Program-made: the position numbers and the translations under genes | The notes under the pieces: generated by a model | Databases searched by the model: none | The model's input: the letters and a program-made list of their open reading frames with translations, nothing else | Told to the model about the DNA's origin: nothing | Source of the DNA: Sulfuriferula sp. | Lineage (GTDB): Bacteria; Pseudomonadota; Gammaproteobacteria; Burkholderiales; Sulfuriferulaceae | Assembly (NCBI GenBank): GCA_013140765.1 | Contig: JABFSE010000001.1 | Span: 62,001-126,000, forward strand | Length of the DNA stretch: 64,000 bases | Direction of reading: 5' to 3' | Shown: piece after piece, positions 54,672 through 63,208 of the stretch | Numbering within the stretch: the first letter of the stretch is position 1 | How the letters are laid out: every line of letters starts with the position of its first letter

Positions 54672-55262
54672 TTACCAGAGGCAATACACAGCCTTTAGGC
54701 GCGATGCCTTTGAGTCTAAAAACAACGGCACTTCAGCAAAATTTCTCAACTGTCCATTAGCATGTCCTTGATGCTTAAATACCGCTGACAGTTTTTGTAT
54801 GCCTATCTCGTATGTCGATTTATCAAAAATGACTATGCCCCGCTGTGGATTCTTACCGTTGGAGCTTGTGTATAAATGCGCAAGATAATCGTCAAAACAA
54901 GCCGCGATGAGTTCAAACGCTTTCGGGACTATGCTATCCGCTGCCATTGTGCGCTTATCAATAACTACCGCAAACACTTTGAGCGCATTGTGATCATTGT
55001 TGAGCACATTCAGCACATCGACCGTTGCCTGCACCCTGTCAGCCGCCGCAAATGATTGCCACTCATACCGACCAGTACGCATAAGTGCCGCATGAAATTC
55101 CATACGCGCTGGATTCACAGGATCAAATCGCTCGGCGATAACGTTCATGGATCTTTCTGCCCAATGGGTTTGACGCTCAAAAACGCTTACGCCTGCCATT
55201 ACAAAGAAATGAGAATTTGGGTCATCCACCGAGCCTGATTCATCAAGATACAGAAGATACAT
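54672..55262 (-). CDS. DUF3800 domain protein, C-terminally shortened
   Basis: This 196-residue protein has the family start MYLLYLDESGSVDD with the first acidic residues, KVFAVVIDKRT in the middle, and VPLFLDSKASRL near the end. In intact DUF3800 proteins DSKxSRL is followed by a QLADLVAY-type segment with another conserved aspartate; here the frame gives KAVYCLW and stops. The two other frames do not restore it, so it is a deletion or fusion rather than a simple frameshift. It may be inactive. DUF3800 (RNase H-like) proteins are often found in defence or mobile regions. GGGAG lies before the ATG. Confidence 0.78.
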   Translation of the reverse strand: MYLLYLDESGSVDDPNSHFFVMAGVSVFERQTHWAERSMNVIAERFDPVNPARMEFHAALMRTGRYEWQSFAAADRVQATVDVLNVLNNDHNALKVFAVVIDKRTMAADSIVPKAFELIAACFDDYLAHLYTSSNGKNPQRGIVIFDKSTYEIGIQKLSAVFKHQGHANGQLRNFAEVPLFLDSKASRLKAVYCLW

Positions 55263-55284
55263 GCCCTAAATACTCCCAGATAGC

Positions 55285-55308
55285 AAAAAAGCCGCATAAA
55301 GCGGCTTT
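55285..55308 (-). terminator. intrinsic terminator of the candidate small RNA
   Basis: On the minus strand, AAAGCCGC and GCGGCTTT form a stem around TTTAT, followed by a T run. It sits 22 bases before the DUF3800 start codon and could also act as an attenuator of that gene. Confidence 0.82.
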
Positions 55309-55378
55309 AGAAAAGAGGTAAGCCAGGTGAAACAATCGTTCAACGCTCTGCCATAAAGGTGCAGCGCATCCCAGCTCA
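55285..55378 (-). ncRNA. candidate small RNA with promoter and terminator
   Basis: In the 179-base gap between the SafE-like gene and the DUF3800 gene, a good promoter (55384-55412) is followed about 90 bases later by an intrinsic terminator (GCCGC/GCGGC stem, then a T run ending at 55285). The transcript would be about 94 bases. A 37-codon frame begins at 55379 (ATG AGC TGG ...) and runs through the terminator, so a leaderless peptide is a less likely alternative. No match to 6S, 4.5S or tmRNA motifs is seen. Real existence is inferred. Confidence 0.6.
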
Positions 55379-55383
55379 TCTCT

Positions 55384-55412
55384 ATTATAACGCATAATAC
55401 CAAACACATCAA
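55384..55412 (-). promoter_or_regulatory. sigma-70 promoter of the candidate small RNA
   Basis: On the minus strand, TTGATG (55412-55407), a 17-base spacer and a perfect TATAAT (55389-55384). Confidence 0.75.
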
Positions 55413-55441
55413 AATATCACGCCAAGCAAATGACTATCCAC

Positions 55442-56113
55442 TTATCCTTGCATCAACAAACGCACTAACCCCAGCACGCCAAAAGTGGCTACCAATAAAC
55501 CAGCCATCAGCCGTACTGCGGGGCGGCGGGTAAATACCTGTAAATGTTGTGCCAGCATCCCCATTGCCAATAAATTCGGCAACGTGCCCAAGCCGAACAC
55601 CGCCATTACCAGCGCACCCTGCGTAGCACTACCCGTTGCCAGTGCTGAAATCAGGATGGAATACACCAGACCGCACGGCAACCAGCCCCATATCATCCCC
55701 ACCAACACCGCTTGCGGCGCGTTGCGTACTGGCAACAGCCGCTTCATCAACGGTTGCAAACGCTGCCAGACATGCCCGCCGACGCGCTCCAGCACCAATA
55801 TCGCCCGTGACAAGCCCGCCAGATACAGTCCCAGCAATATCATCATCACGCTCGCCGCCGCATACAGCACACGCGAGGCTGGCATAAAATCATTCAGCAA
55901 CAAGCTGCTCGCCCCCACCGCGCCCGCTATGCCGCCAGCAATGGCATAACTCAAAATGCGCCCGAAGTTGTAACCCAACAACATCGCCAGACTCGGTTTG
56001 TTATTCGGCGTAGCAAACGACAACGCTGTGACTATGCCGCCGCACATGCCTACGCAATGCACGCCGCCGAGCAAGCCCACCAGCAGTATAGAAATCAGAC
56101 TAAATTCTAGCAT
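55442..56113 (-). CDS. SafE/TauE-like membrane protein with HCxGMCGG motif
   Basis: This 223-residue membrane protein has about six helices. The first helix carries HCVGMCGG (H19, C20, M23, C24), a possible copper- or haem-related site also found in the family of UreH/cytochrome-oxidase-assembly type proteins annotated as sulfite exporter TauE/SafE. GMIWGWLPCGLVYSIL is the second hallmark. The neighbouring AmpG-like gene overlaps by 14 bases. The cargo is unknown; a role in cytochrome oxidase maturation is known for relatives near cco genes, which are absent here. Confidence 0.85.
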   Translation of the reverse strand: MLEFSLISILLVGLLGGVHCVGMCGGIVTALSFATPNNKPSLAMLLGYNFGRILSYAIAGGIAGAVGASSLLLNDFMPASRVLYAAASVMMILLGLYLAGLSRAILVLERVGGHVWQRLQPLMKRLLPVRNAPQAVLVGMIWGWLPCGLVYSILISALATGSATQGALVMAVFGLGTLPNLLAMGMLAQHLQVFTRRPAVRLMAGLLVATFGVLGLVRLLMQG

Positions 56114-57464
56114 TAGCCTGCCGCGCCACTAACCACACCAGCAATAACACAGGCACACCCAATAATGCCGTGCCCGTAAAGAAATCCGCATAACCGTAAG
56201 CATCGACAAAGTCGCCCGAGAAGCCCGCAATAAACTTGGGCAACATCAGCATCACTGAGCTGAAGAGCGCATATTGCGTCGCCGAATAAGCCGTATTGGT
56301 CAACCCCGACAAATACGCCACAAATGCGCTAGACGCGATACCTGCCGACAAATTATCCGCCGACACAGTAAACACCAATGCCGACACATCATGCCCCAGA
56401 CCCGCCAGCCACACGAACAGCAAATTCGTGCTCGCCGACAACACCGCGCCCAGAAACAGCGTGCGCATCACCCCCATTTTCGCCGTCAGCACACCGCCCA
56501 ACGCCGCGCCGACGATGGTCATCACCACGCCATACACTTTGGAAACTGTCGCCACTTCGTCCTTGGAATAACCCATATCGACATAAAACGGATTACTCAT
56601 TACCCCCATTACCACATCGGAAATACGGTAAATCGCAATCAACGCCAAAATTAACGCCGCCTGCCAGCCAAAACGGCGGATAAAATCCATGAACGGACTC
56701 AATATCGCCGTATAAACCCAGCTTGCCGCCCGCAATGTGCGCCCTTGCAAACCGCGTCGCACCAAAGCATCATGCACCTCAGTTGCCTCCTGCGCCGCAA
56801 TCGGATTAGGCGCAAGCTCAGGCTCGCTAATCAACAAGGTCGCCAATATACCCACTGCCATGAACGCCGCCATCGCCGTATAAGCGACATGCCAGGGCAT
56901 AAAATCATACGCGGTCGGCGTAGTGTCAACTGCCGACGCTATCCACAACACCCCCGCCCCTGCGGTAATCATGGCGATACGATAACCCGCCTGATAAGTC
57001 GCCGCCATCGCACCCTGTTTTTCCTGCGTCACCGCTTCGATACGGTAGGCATCTAGCGCAATATCCTGCGTTGCCGAAGCAAACGCCACTGCCAGTGCAA
57101 AATAAATCATCGGTTGCAAATTGATAGAAGGATCAGTATTCGCCATCCCCAGCAACGCCGCCACCAAGGTAATTTGCGCCAATAACAACCACGCCCTGCG
57201 CCGCCCCAGCCAACGCGTGAGCAACGGCAAAGACAACCTGTCCACCAACGGTGCCCACAACCACTTGAAACCGTAAGCCAAGCCCACCCAGGACAAATGC
57301 CCTATGGTCGCACGGTCTATGCCCGCCTCCCGCAACCAGAACGACAGCGTCCCCAGCACCAGCAACAGCGGCAAGCCCGACGAGAAACCCAAAAACAGCA
57401 TCCCCGCCACACGCGGATGCGCATACACTTTGAATGCTGCTAACCAAGGATGCTGTGCCATCAT
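56100..57464 (-). CDS. ampG: AmpG-like muropeptide permease (MFS)
   Basis: This 454-residue major facilitator has about 12 membrane helices. It matches the AmpG type (MLFLGFSSGLPLLLVLGTLSFWLREAGIDRATIG, ATQDIALDAYRIEA, VAYLSGLTNTAYSATQYAL). AmpG imports anhydromuropeptides for wall recycling. Two ATGs adjoin at 57464 and 57461. It overlaps xth by four bases and the SafE-like gene by 14, so the three form one transcript. Confidence 0.92.
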   Translation of the reverse strand: MMAQHPWLAAFKVYAHPRVAGMLFLGFSSGLPLLLVLGTLSFWLREAGIDRATIGHLSWVGLAYGFKWLWAPLVDRLSLPLLTRWLGRRRAWLLLAQITLVAALLGMANTDPSINLQPMIYFALAVAFASATQDIALDAYRIEAVTQEKQGAMAATYQAGYRIAMITAGAGVLWIASAVDTTPTAYDFMPWHVAYTAMAAFMAVGILATLLISEPELAPNPIAAQEATEVHDALVRRGLQGRTLRAASWVYTAILSPFMDFIRRFGWQAALILALIAIYRISDVVMGVMSNPFYVDMGYSKDEVATVSKVYGVVMTIVGAALGGVLTAKMGVMRTLFLGAVLSASTNLLFVWLAGLGHDVSALVFTVSADNLSAGIASSAFVAYLSGLTNTAYSATQYALFSSVMLMLPKFIAGFSGDFVDAYGYADFFTGTALLGVPVLLLVWLVARQANARI

Positions 57465-58231
57465 AAATAATCAACTATTAAAGGTGAGTGATCAGAAAAA
57501 CGCTGTTCTTTGTAAACACTGGCGGACTGTGCTTTAGCCGCCAAATCAGGCGTAGCCAGTTGGTAATCTATACGCCAACCGACATTATTCGCCCACGCCT
57601 GCCCACGATTGCTCCACCAAGTGTAGGCCTCAGCCGTCGCATCGGGATACAGTACGCGATACACATCGACCCAGTTCAAGTCATTTAACACCTGCGTCAT
57701 CCACGCCCGCTCTTCAGGTAGAAAGCCTGAATTTTTCTGGTTGGACTTCCAGTTTTTCAGGTCTATCTCCTGATGCGCGATATTCCAGTCGCCGCACACC
57801 AGCACGTCGCGCCCACTTGCCACCAAGGCTTGCAAATGCGGATAAAAATGCGCAAGGAAAGCAAATTTCACCTGTTGCCTGTCATCGCCACTCGAACCTG
57901 ACGGCAAATACAAGGACACTATGCTCAAATTGCCGAATCGCGCTTCCAGGTAACGTCCTTCAGCATCTATTTCAGCGATACCCAAGCCCACAATCACCTC
58001 GTCCGCAGGCTGTTTGCTATAGATACCCACACCGCTATAGCCTTTTTTCTCCGCATAATGAAAATAGCCGACATAGCCATTCGGTGATAACATTTCATCA
58101 CGCATATCGGCTTGCTGAGCTTTAAGCTCTTGCACGCAGACATAATCAGCGTTTTGACTCAGCATCCAGTCAAAAAACCCCTTAGTCGTCGCTGAACGGA
58201 TACCATTTAAGTTCGCGGTAATAACACGCAT
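57461..58231 (-). CDS. xth: exodeoxyribonuclease III
   Basis: Xth is an AP endonuclease and 3'-5' exonuclease in base-excision repair. The 256-residue protein has the expected active-site segments: ITANLNGIRSA, VCVQELKAQ, CGDWNIAHQEIDLKN and the final FSDHSPLIVDY. It overlaps the ampG-like gene by four bases. It is divergent from pyrE with only 22 bases between start codons, a tight shared promoter region. Confidence 0.97.
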   Translation of the reverse strand: MRVITANLNGIRSATTKGFFDWMLSQNADYVCVQELKAQQADMRDEMLSPNGYVGYFHYAEKKGYSGVGIYSKQPADEVIVGLGIAEIDAEGRYLEARFGNLSIVSLYLPSGSSGDDRQQVKFAFLAHFYPHLQALVASGRDVLVCGDWNIAHQEIDLKNWKSNQKNSGFLPEERAWMTQVLNDLNWVDVYRVLYPDATAEAYTWWSNRGQAWANNVGWRIDYQLATPDLAAKAQSASVYKEQRFSDHSPLIVDYL

Positions 58232-58253
58232 TATTTAGGCTTTCTCTACATTT

Positions 58254-58898
58254 ATGAACGATTTCAGACACGAATTTTTACAGTTTTCCATCAACCAAAA
58301 CGTACTGCGCTTTGGTGAATTCAAAACCAAAGCAGGGCGCATGAGCCCTTACTTCTTTAACGCGGGCTTATTTGCCGATGGTTTAGCGTTAAAACAACTA
58401 GGTGAATTTTACGCTAAAGCCATACTTGCCGCTGGAATAGAATTTGATGTCTTATTTGGCCCCGCTTATAAAGGCATCCCGCTCGCCGCCGCCAGTGCTA
58501 TTGCACTCGCCAACGAGGGCAAAAATACAGCATATAGCTTTAATCGCAAAGAAACCAAAGACCACGGCGAAGGCGGGACGATAGTCGGTGCGCCATTGCA
58601 AGGTCGGGTATTGATTATCGACGATGTCATTTCCGCTGGCACTTCAGTGCGCGAATCGGTCGAACTCATCCGTGCCCACGGTGCAACGCCAGCAGGTGTC
58701 ATCATCGCTATCGACCGCATGGAGCGCGGGACGGGGGATTTATCAGCGGTACAAGAAGTACAACAGCAATATCAAATTCCTGTGTTTGCAATTGCCAATC
58801 TGGATGATTTACTCAGCTATTTGCAAAGCAACCCAAACATGGAACAATACGCAACAGCCGTTGCACAATATCGCCATACTTACGGAGCTAAATCATAA
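58254..58898 (+). CDS. pyrE: orotate phosphoribosyltransferase
   Basis: PyrE makes orotidine-5'-phosphate from orotate and PRPP. The 214-residue protein has the PRPP-binding motif VLIIDDVISAGTSVRES and the flexible catalytic loop YSFNRKETKDHGEGG. The stop shares bases with the ATG of the next gene (TAATG), linking it to the two exported proteins downstream. Confidence 0.97.
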   Translation: MNDFRHEFLQFSINQNVLRFGEFKTKAGRMSPYFFNAGLFADGLALKQLGEFYAKAILAAGIEFDVLFGPAYKGIPLAAASAIALANEGKNTAYSFNRKETKDHGEGGTIVGAPLQGRVLIIDDVISAGTSVRESVELIRAHGATPAGVIIAIDRMERGTGDLSAVQEVQQQYQIPVFAIANLDDLLSYLQSNPNMEQYATAVAQYRHTYGAKS

Positions 58899-59461
58899 TG
58901 AAAACCAGTTTACTCAGCGTTTTAATATTTACCTGCTTCACCAATGTTGCACACGCAGAAATCTACAAGTGGAAAGACGCGCAAGGCGTAGTTCACTATG
59001 GTGACACCATGCCGCCTCAAGCAGCGGGCAGCGCCAGCACAGAGTTTAATAAAAAGGGCAATGTCGTCAAGCAAAATGCCGCCGCCCTCACGCCCGAGCA
59101 ACGCGCTAAACAAGCCGCCGATGAAGCCGAGGCCACCAAAGCCAAACAAGCCGCTATCGAACAAAAACGCCACGACACCGCGCTACTCAACACCTACACA
59201 TCGCCAGCTGAAATCGACTTGGCGCGTGACCGCAGCCTGGAGCAGTATAAATTGATTCTCAACGGCACCAACGCACGCCTCACCCCATTACGCGCCAAAC
59301 AAAAGAAGCTACCGCTTAAAAGTGCTGAATACATAGAAACCACACAACGTATCACCGACTTAGAAGCCATCATTAAAAAAACCAACCAAGACATGGTCGA
59401 TACCGCCGCCAAATTTGATGCTGATAAAGCGCATTTCATAGAACTGACAGGCAAAAAATGA
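58898..59461 (+). CDS. DUF4124 exported protein
   Basis: This 187-residue protein has a signal peptide (MKTSLLSVLIFTCFTNVAHA) directly followed by the DUF4124 domain (EIYKWKDAQGVVHYGDTMPP). The rest is helical and rich in A, K and Q, probably a coiled coil. Function is unknown for the family; periplasmic or envelope location is expected. It overlaps pyrE upstream and the protease-like gene downstream by four bases each way, indicating translational coupling. Confidence 0.9.
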   Translation: MKTSLLSVLIFTCFTNVAHAEIYKWKDAQGVVHYGDTMPPQAAGSASTEFNKKGNVVKQNAAALTPEQRAKQAADEAEATKAKQAAIEQKRHDTALLNTYTSPAEIDLARDRSLEQYKLILNGTNARLTPLRAKQKKLPLKSAEYIETTQRITDLEAIIKKTNQDMVDTAAKFDADKAHFIELTGKK

Positions 59462-60108
59462 ATCCGTGCCGCGCACAAAAATTCGCCTTGACATTCGCTT
59501 TATTTGCCAGTGTCAATCTCAGCTATGCCACCAATATCAATGTCACAGGGCTATTCACCGACCGTGCTATGGTCATGATAGACGGCGGTAAACCGCGCGT
59601 CATGACCGTGGGTGAAACTATCAATGGCGCAAAGCTCATCAGCGCCAACGCCAGCAATGCCACTTTTCAAGTTGATGGCAAAAAACGAGTACTGAGCATG
59701 GGCGAATCATATACAGGCGGGGGTAACAATAGCAGTAAAGCCACCGCCAGTCTCAATGCCGATGCCAGTGGGCATTTTTTTACCACAGGCTCTATCAATG
59801 GCAATAGCGTGAATTTTGTCGTCGATACAGGTGCAACGCTAGTCACCATCAGCACCCAAGACGCAGACCATCTAGGCATAGACTATCGTCACGGCACACG
59901 CGGCACTATCAGCACCGCCAATGGTAGCACCAATGCTTACGGCGTAACTTTCAACAATATCCGCATCGGCGGCATTAGTTTGAACATGGTACAAGGCGTA
60001 GTCGTAGAAGGTGGCGGATTACCTATCGCCCTGCTCGGCATGAGTTTCTTAAACCAAACCAATATGCAGCGCGACGGTAGCACCATGACGCTGACTCAGC
60101 GGTATTGA
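59458..60108 (+). CDS. retropepsin-like clan AA aspartic protease (TIGR02281 type)
   Basis: This 216-residue exported protein has a signal peptide ending near LSYA. A small N-terminal domain (residues about 28-85) precedes a retropepsin-like domain with the active-site D123 in FVVDTGATLVTIS and the second-half segment IALLGMSFLNQ. Such proteins work as dimers with one aspartate per subunit. The target is unknown. The start overlaps the DUF4124 gene stop (ATGA). It converges on the PhnD-like gene with a 13-base gap and no terminator. Confidence 0.9.
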   Translation: MNPCRAQKFALTFALFASVNLSYATNINVTGLFTDRAMVMIDGGKPRVMTVGETINGAKLISANASNATFQVDGKKRVLSMGESYTGGGNNSSKATASLNADASGHFFTTGSINGNSVNFVVDTGATLVTISTQDADHLGIDYRHGTRGTISTANGSTNAYGVTFNNIRIGGISLNMVQGVVVEGGGLPIALLGMSFLNQTNMQRDGSTMTLTQRY

Positions 60109-60121
60109 GTGCCGTACCTGC

Positions 60122-60928
60122 CTATTTTTTCAACAATTTAGACAAGACCGAATAGTCTTGCTGGTTGGCAGATACGAACTGCTTAATCGGCACATGTATC
60201 ACTATTTGCAATTGCTTAATCACCTCCGCAGGTAATGTCACCATTGCTTGCCGCATCGACTCAGCATAGCTTGTGGCCAATTTTTCATGTATTAGCAAAG
60301 TTAAATCAGGCGTTTTTGGTAACTCATACCAAACCTCATACTCACCTGTCGCAATCAATTTATTCGCTTTTTCAGTACGCAACACAGCCGCCTGCACCGC
60401 TTTTTGTTCTAGCAAATAAACAACTGCATCTTGCGTTTTCACAACTTGCACTGCACTGGTTGGAACCAAACTATGTTTAGCAACCAAATCAGCCCCAACC
60501 GCCCCTAACCATGAGCTAGACTCAGTCATACCGATACGAGTAACAGCCTGACCTTTGCGTTTAATTAACGTCCCTGTCGCCATATCTTGGATACGCACCA
60601 AGGGCTGATAACCGTGCTGTAGCGCGTATGCCGCAGCAATAGGCGGCACTAACAATGTGTCAGCCACATTGCCATCAATCGCTTTATATAACAACCCAAA
60701 ACTACGATAAGGTTCGCTATATACTTTCTTACCAATTTTCTTCGACAAAACATCCGTTAACGGCTTTGTGCTCTCTTGAAATGTCGCAATAGGCATATCT
60801 TCCGCGCCAGTCCCAGGGTAAATCGCCATGGTAAGCTGAGTAGAACCCGACAACAATAAAGCCTGCGCTGGATAGCTGGCAGACAACGTAGCCGCTAATA
60901 ACGACTGTACAAATAAACGCCTATTCAT
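60122..60928 (-). CDS. PhnD-like phosphate/phosphonate ABC transporter binding protein
   Basis: This 268-residue periplasmic binding protein has a signal peptide (MNRRLFVQSLLAATLSASYPAQA) and the PhnD family pattern YPGTGAEDMPIATFQESTKPLTDVLSKKIG, FGLLYKAIDGNVADTLLVPPIAA. AAAAGG precedes the ATG. No permease or ATPase gene is nearby, so it is an orphan component. The ligand could be a phosphonate, phosphite or another oxyanion; some such proteins serve as sensors. It lies 46 bases after gatB. Confidence 0.85.
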   Translation of the reverse strand: MNRRLFVQSLLAATLSASYPAQALLLSGSTQLTMAIYPGTGAEDMPIATFQESTKPLTDVLSKKIGKKVYSEPYRSFGLLYKAIDGNVADTLLVPPIAAAYALQHGYQPLVRIQDMATGTLIKRKGQAVTRIGMTESSSWLGAVGADLVAKHSLVPTSAVQVVKTQDAVVYLLEQKAVQAAVLRTEKANKLIATGEYEVWYELPKTPDLTLLIHEKLATSYAESMRQAMVTLPAEVIKQLQIVIHVPIKQFVSANQQDYSVLSKLLKK

Positions 60929-60974
60929 AATAATTACCTTTTCAATTTTGGGTATAATTTACTTTAACGAACCA

Positions 60975-62453
60975 TTAACCCAACATCCGCAGCAACACCT
61001 CATTCAACTGTTGCGGATTAGCCTTGCCCTTCATCGCCTTCATCGCTTGTCCAATTAAATAACCCAGCATTTTTTCTTTACCTGCACGATATTCGGCGAC
61101 TTGGTTAGGGTTGTCTGCCAAAATCTGCGCGACCACTGCTTCAATCGCACCGCTATCAGACACTTGCTTTAAGCCACGCGCTTCAATGATTTCATCGACT
61201 TCGCCCTCAACCTGCCACAACGCCTCAAACACCTCTTTTGCCAGTTTGCCTGACAACGTACCGTCAGTAATCCGCGTCACCAACATCGCCAACTGGCTGG
61301 AGCTGACTGGGCTATTACCGATAGTTAATTCAGCGCGATTGAGTGCGGCTGATAACTCACCCATCATCCAGTTAGCGCAGATTTTGGCTTCGCCACCCAC
61401 TGCCGCCACCACCTCTTCAAAATAGCTCGCCATCGCCTTGCTACTAGTCAATATCCCTGCATCATAAGCAGAAATCGCATACTGACTGACGAAACGTTCG
61501 CGCATCACCGCAGGCAATTCAGGCATGGTCGCACGGGTACGCGCTATCCATTCTTCGGAGATAACCAAGGGCAATAAATCAGGGTCAGGGAAATAGCGGT
61601 AATCATGCGCATCTTCTTTGCTGCGCATGGCGTGTGTTTCGCCCGTGTCGGGGTTGAACAAAATCGTGGCTTGCTGGATTTTCCCGCCGTCTTCCAGCGT
61701 ATCGATTTGCCATTGCACTTCGTAATCTATCGCCTGTTGCATAAACTTAAACGAGTTCAGATTTTTGATTTCGCGGCGCGTGCCGAGCGGCTCGCCGAAC
61801 TTGCGCACCGACACGTTCACGTCGCAACGGAACGAACCTTCCTGCATATTGCCATCGCATATCCCCAGCCACACCACCAGATTATGCAGTGTCTTAGCAT
61901 ACGCCACCGCCTCTGCCGCACTACGCATGTCAGGCTCGGAAACGATTTCCAGCAACGGTGTGCCCGCGCGATTTAAGTCTATGCCAGTAAAGCTGCTTCC
62001 ATATGCCATAGCCACACCATAACCACCAGGGCCTCCATAACCTCCCGCGCCGCCGCCGTGCACAGATTTACCCGCATCTTCTTCCAGATGCGCACGGGTG
62101 ATGCGGATAGTTTTTTCCGTATCGCCCACTTGTATGGTCAAATGCCCGCCTTCCACCACAGGCAGTTCCATCTGACTGATTTGATAGCCTTTGGGCAAAT
62201 CCGGGTAAAAATAATTTTTGCGCGCGAACACTGAGCGGCGGCTGATATTGGCGTTGATAGCCAACCCCAGCTGTATCGCCCGCTCCACCGCACCACGGTT
62301 CAGCACGGGCAATACGCCAGGCAAGGCAATATCCACCGCGCTTGCCTGCGTATTAGGCTCTGCACCAAACGCCGTACTCGAACCCGAAAAAATTTTAGAC
62401 TGTGTAGATAATTGGGTATGCACTTCTAACCCAATGACGATTTCCCATTGCAT
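60975..62453 (-). CDS. gatB: aspartyl/glutamyl-tRNA(Asn/Gln) amidotransferase subunit B
   Basis: GatB binds misacylated Glu-tRNA(Gln) or Asp-tRNA(Asn) and, with GatA and GatC, amidates it. The 492-residue protein starts [20 protein letters not shown] and shows the kinase-like core ([19 protein letters not shown]) and the C-terminal YqeY-type tail ([19 protein letters not shown]). GatA usually precedes gatB; here a restriction endonuclease gene ends five bases upstream, so the gatCAB operon is probably split or gatA and gatC are placed elsewhere. Confidence 0.97.
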   Translation of the reverse strand: MQWEIVIGLEVHTQLSTQSKIFSGSSTAFGAEPNTQASAVDIALPGVLPVLNRGAVERAIQLGLAINANISRRSVFARKNYFYPDLPKGYQISQMELPVVEGGHLTIQVGDTEKTIRITRAHLEEDAGKSVHGGGAGGYGGPGGYGVAMAYGSSFTGIDLNRAGTPLLEIVSEPDMRSAAEAVAYAKTLHNLVVWLGICDGNMQEGSFRCDVNVSVRKFGEPLGTRREIKNLNSFKFMQQAIDYEVQWQIDTLEDGGKIQQATILFNPDTGETHAMRSKEDAHDYRYFPDPDLLPLVISEEWIARTRATMPELPAVMRERFVSQYAISAYDAGILTSSKAMASYFEEVVAAVGGEAKICANWMMGELSAALNRAELTIGNSPVSSSQLAMLVTRITDGTLSGKLAKEVFEALWQVEGEVDEIIEARGLKQVSDSGAIEAVVAQILADNPNQVAEYRAGKEKMLGYLIGQAMKAMKGKANPQQLNEVLLRMLG

Positions 62454-62458
62454 AGTGA

Positions 62459-63208
62459 TTAACTTTCCTTGATGTTTTTTGTAATTGATTGCTGAAGAGC
62501 TTGCACTAATATCTCTTTAACAAAAACTGGCATCGTTTTACCTTGAGTGCTTGCTTCACTTTTTAACTCTTCATAAGCATCAGTTTCATCACCTTGCCAA
62601 ATCAAATCTAACCGCCGCACTTGTCGCATCGCAATATGCGAATAACATGCTGGATAAGCCCAATAACAACTTAAACAGATGGCTCTATCTTTAGTTTCCT
62701 GCCAGTTGTCACATTGCTCACAAGACCAAGATTTAGCGCGATTAGCAGATCCTGAAAGCAACATGAAATCATCAGGGTTCAGCTCGCTATTTGCACCATC
62801 TCCATCAACTTGATAAGGCACTCGGTGATCAATCTGCAAATCACTTTCAGCCATTTTTTCAAGATATATGAAACATTGGCAACCATACTTTGCAATCAAA
62901 GCAGTCTTAATTTTCTTTGATAACCCTGTCCGCCCAGACAGTTTTGTAAAAGGCTGAATCGTTGTATCACCGAAACGATAGGCAGCGATTTTTCGCCCAT
63001 CCGAACCATCAACACGAAAAGTTTCAATTGCAATACCATGCTCACGCACATCTCGAACAGCACGTGGTGGATGATTATAGCCATAACGCACCTTCAATTC
63101 TTCGGTAGTAATAAACCCATATTCGAGTATATGATTTATCACTGTTTTTGGTCGTTTAGCTGTTACTGACTGACATAAATCTATAAATGTTTGTGGCAAA
63201 TCAAGCAT
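62459..63208 (-). CDS. type II restriction endonuclease of the HNH class (probable)
   Basis: This 249-residue protein has a DNA-binding winged-helix-like start ([19 protein letters not shown]) and an HNH-type region: D127/H128 in [10 protein letters not shown] and N156 in [11 protein letters not shown] four-cysteine zinc site follows (C163, C166, C178, C181). Its start overlaps the adenine methyltransferase stop by eight bases, the standard layout of a type II restriction-modification pair. The recognition site is unknown. Composition is visibly richer in A and T than the neighbours, suggesting transfer. It ends five bases before gatB. Confidence 0.8.
   Translation of the reverse strand: MLDLPQTFIDLCQSVTAKRPKTVINHILEYGFITTEELKVRYGYNHPPRAVRDVREHGIAIETFRVDGSDGRKIAAYRFGDTTIQPFTKLSGRTGLSKKIKTALIAKYGCQCFIYLEKMAESDLQIDHRVPYQVDGDGANSELNPDDFMLLSGSANRAKSWSCEQCDNWQETKDRAICLSCYWAYPACYSHIAMRQVRRLDLIWQGDETDAYEELKSEASTQGKTMPVFVKEILVQALQQSITKNIKES

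Noticed and set aside
54672-54720. Simple frameshift at the end of the DUF3800 gene
   Set aside because: None of the other frames continues with the family's C-terminal segment, so a single indel does not explain the loss.
55285-55378. Candidate RNA as 6S, 4.5S (SRP) or tmRNA
   Set aside because: Too short for 6S or tmRNA, and the conserved GGAAGGAAGCA-type SRP loop is absent.
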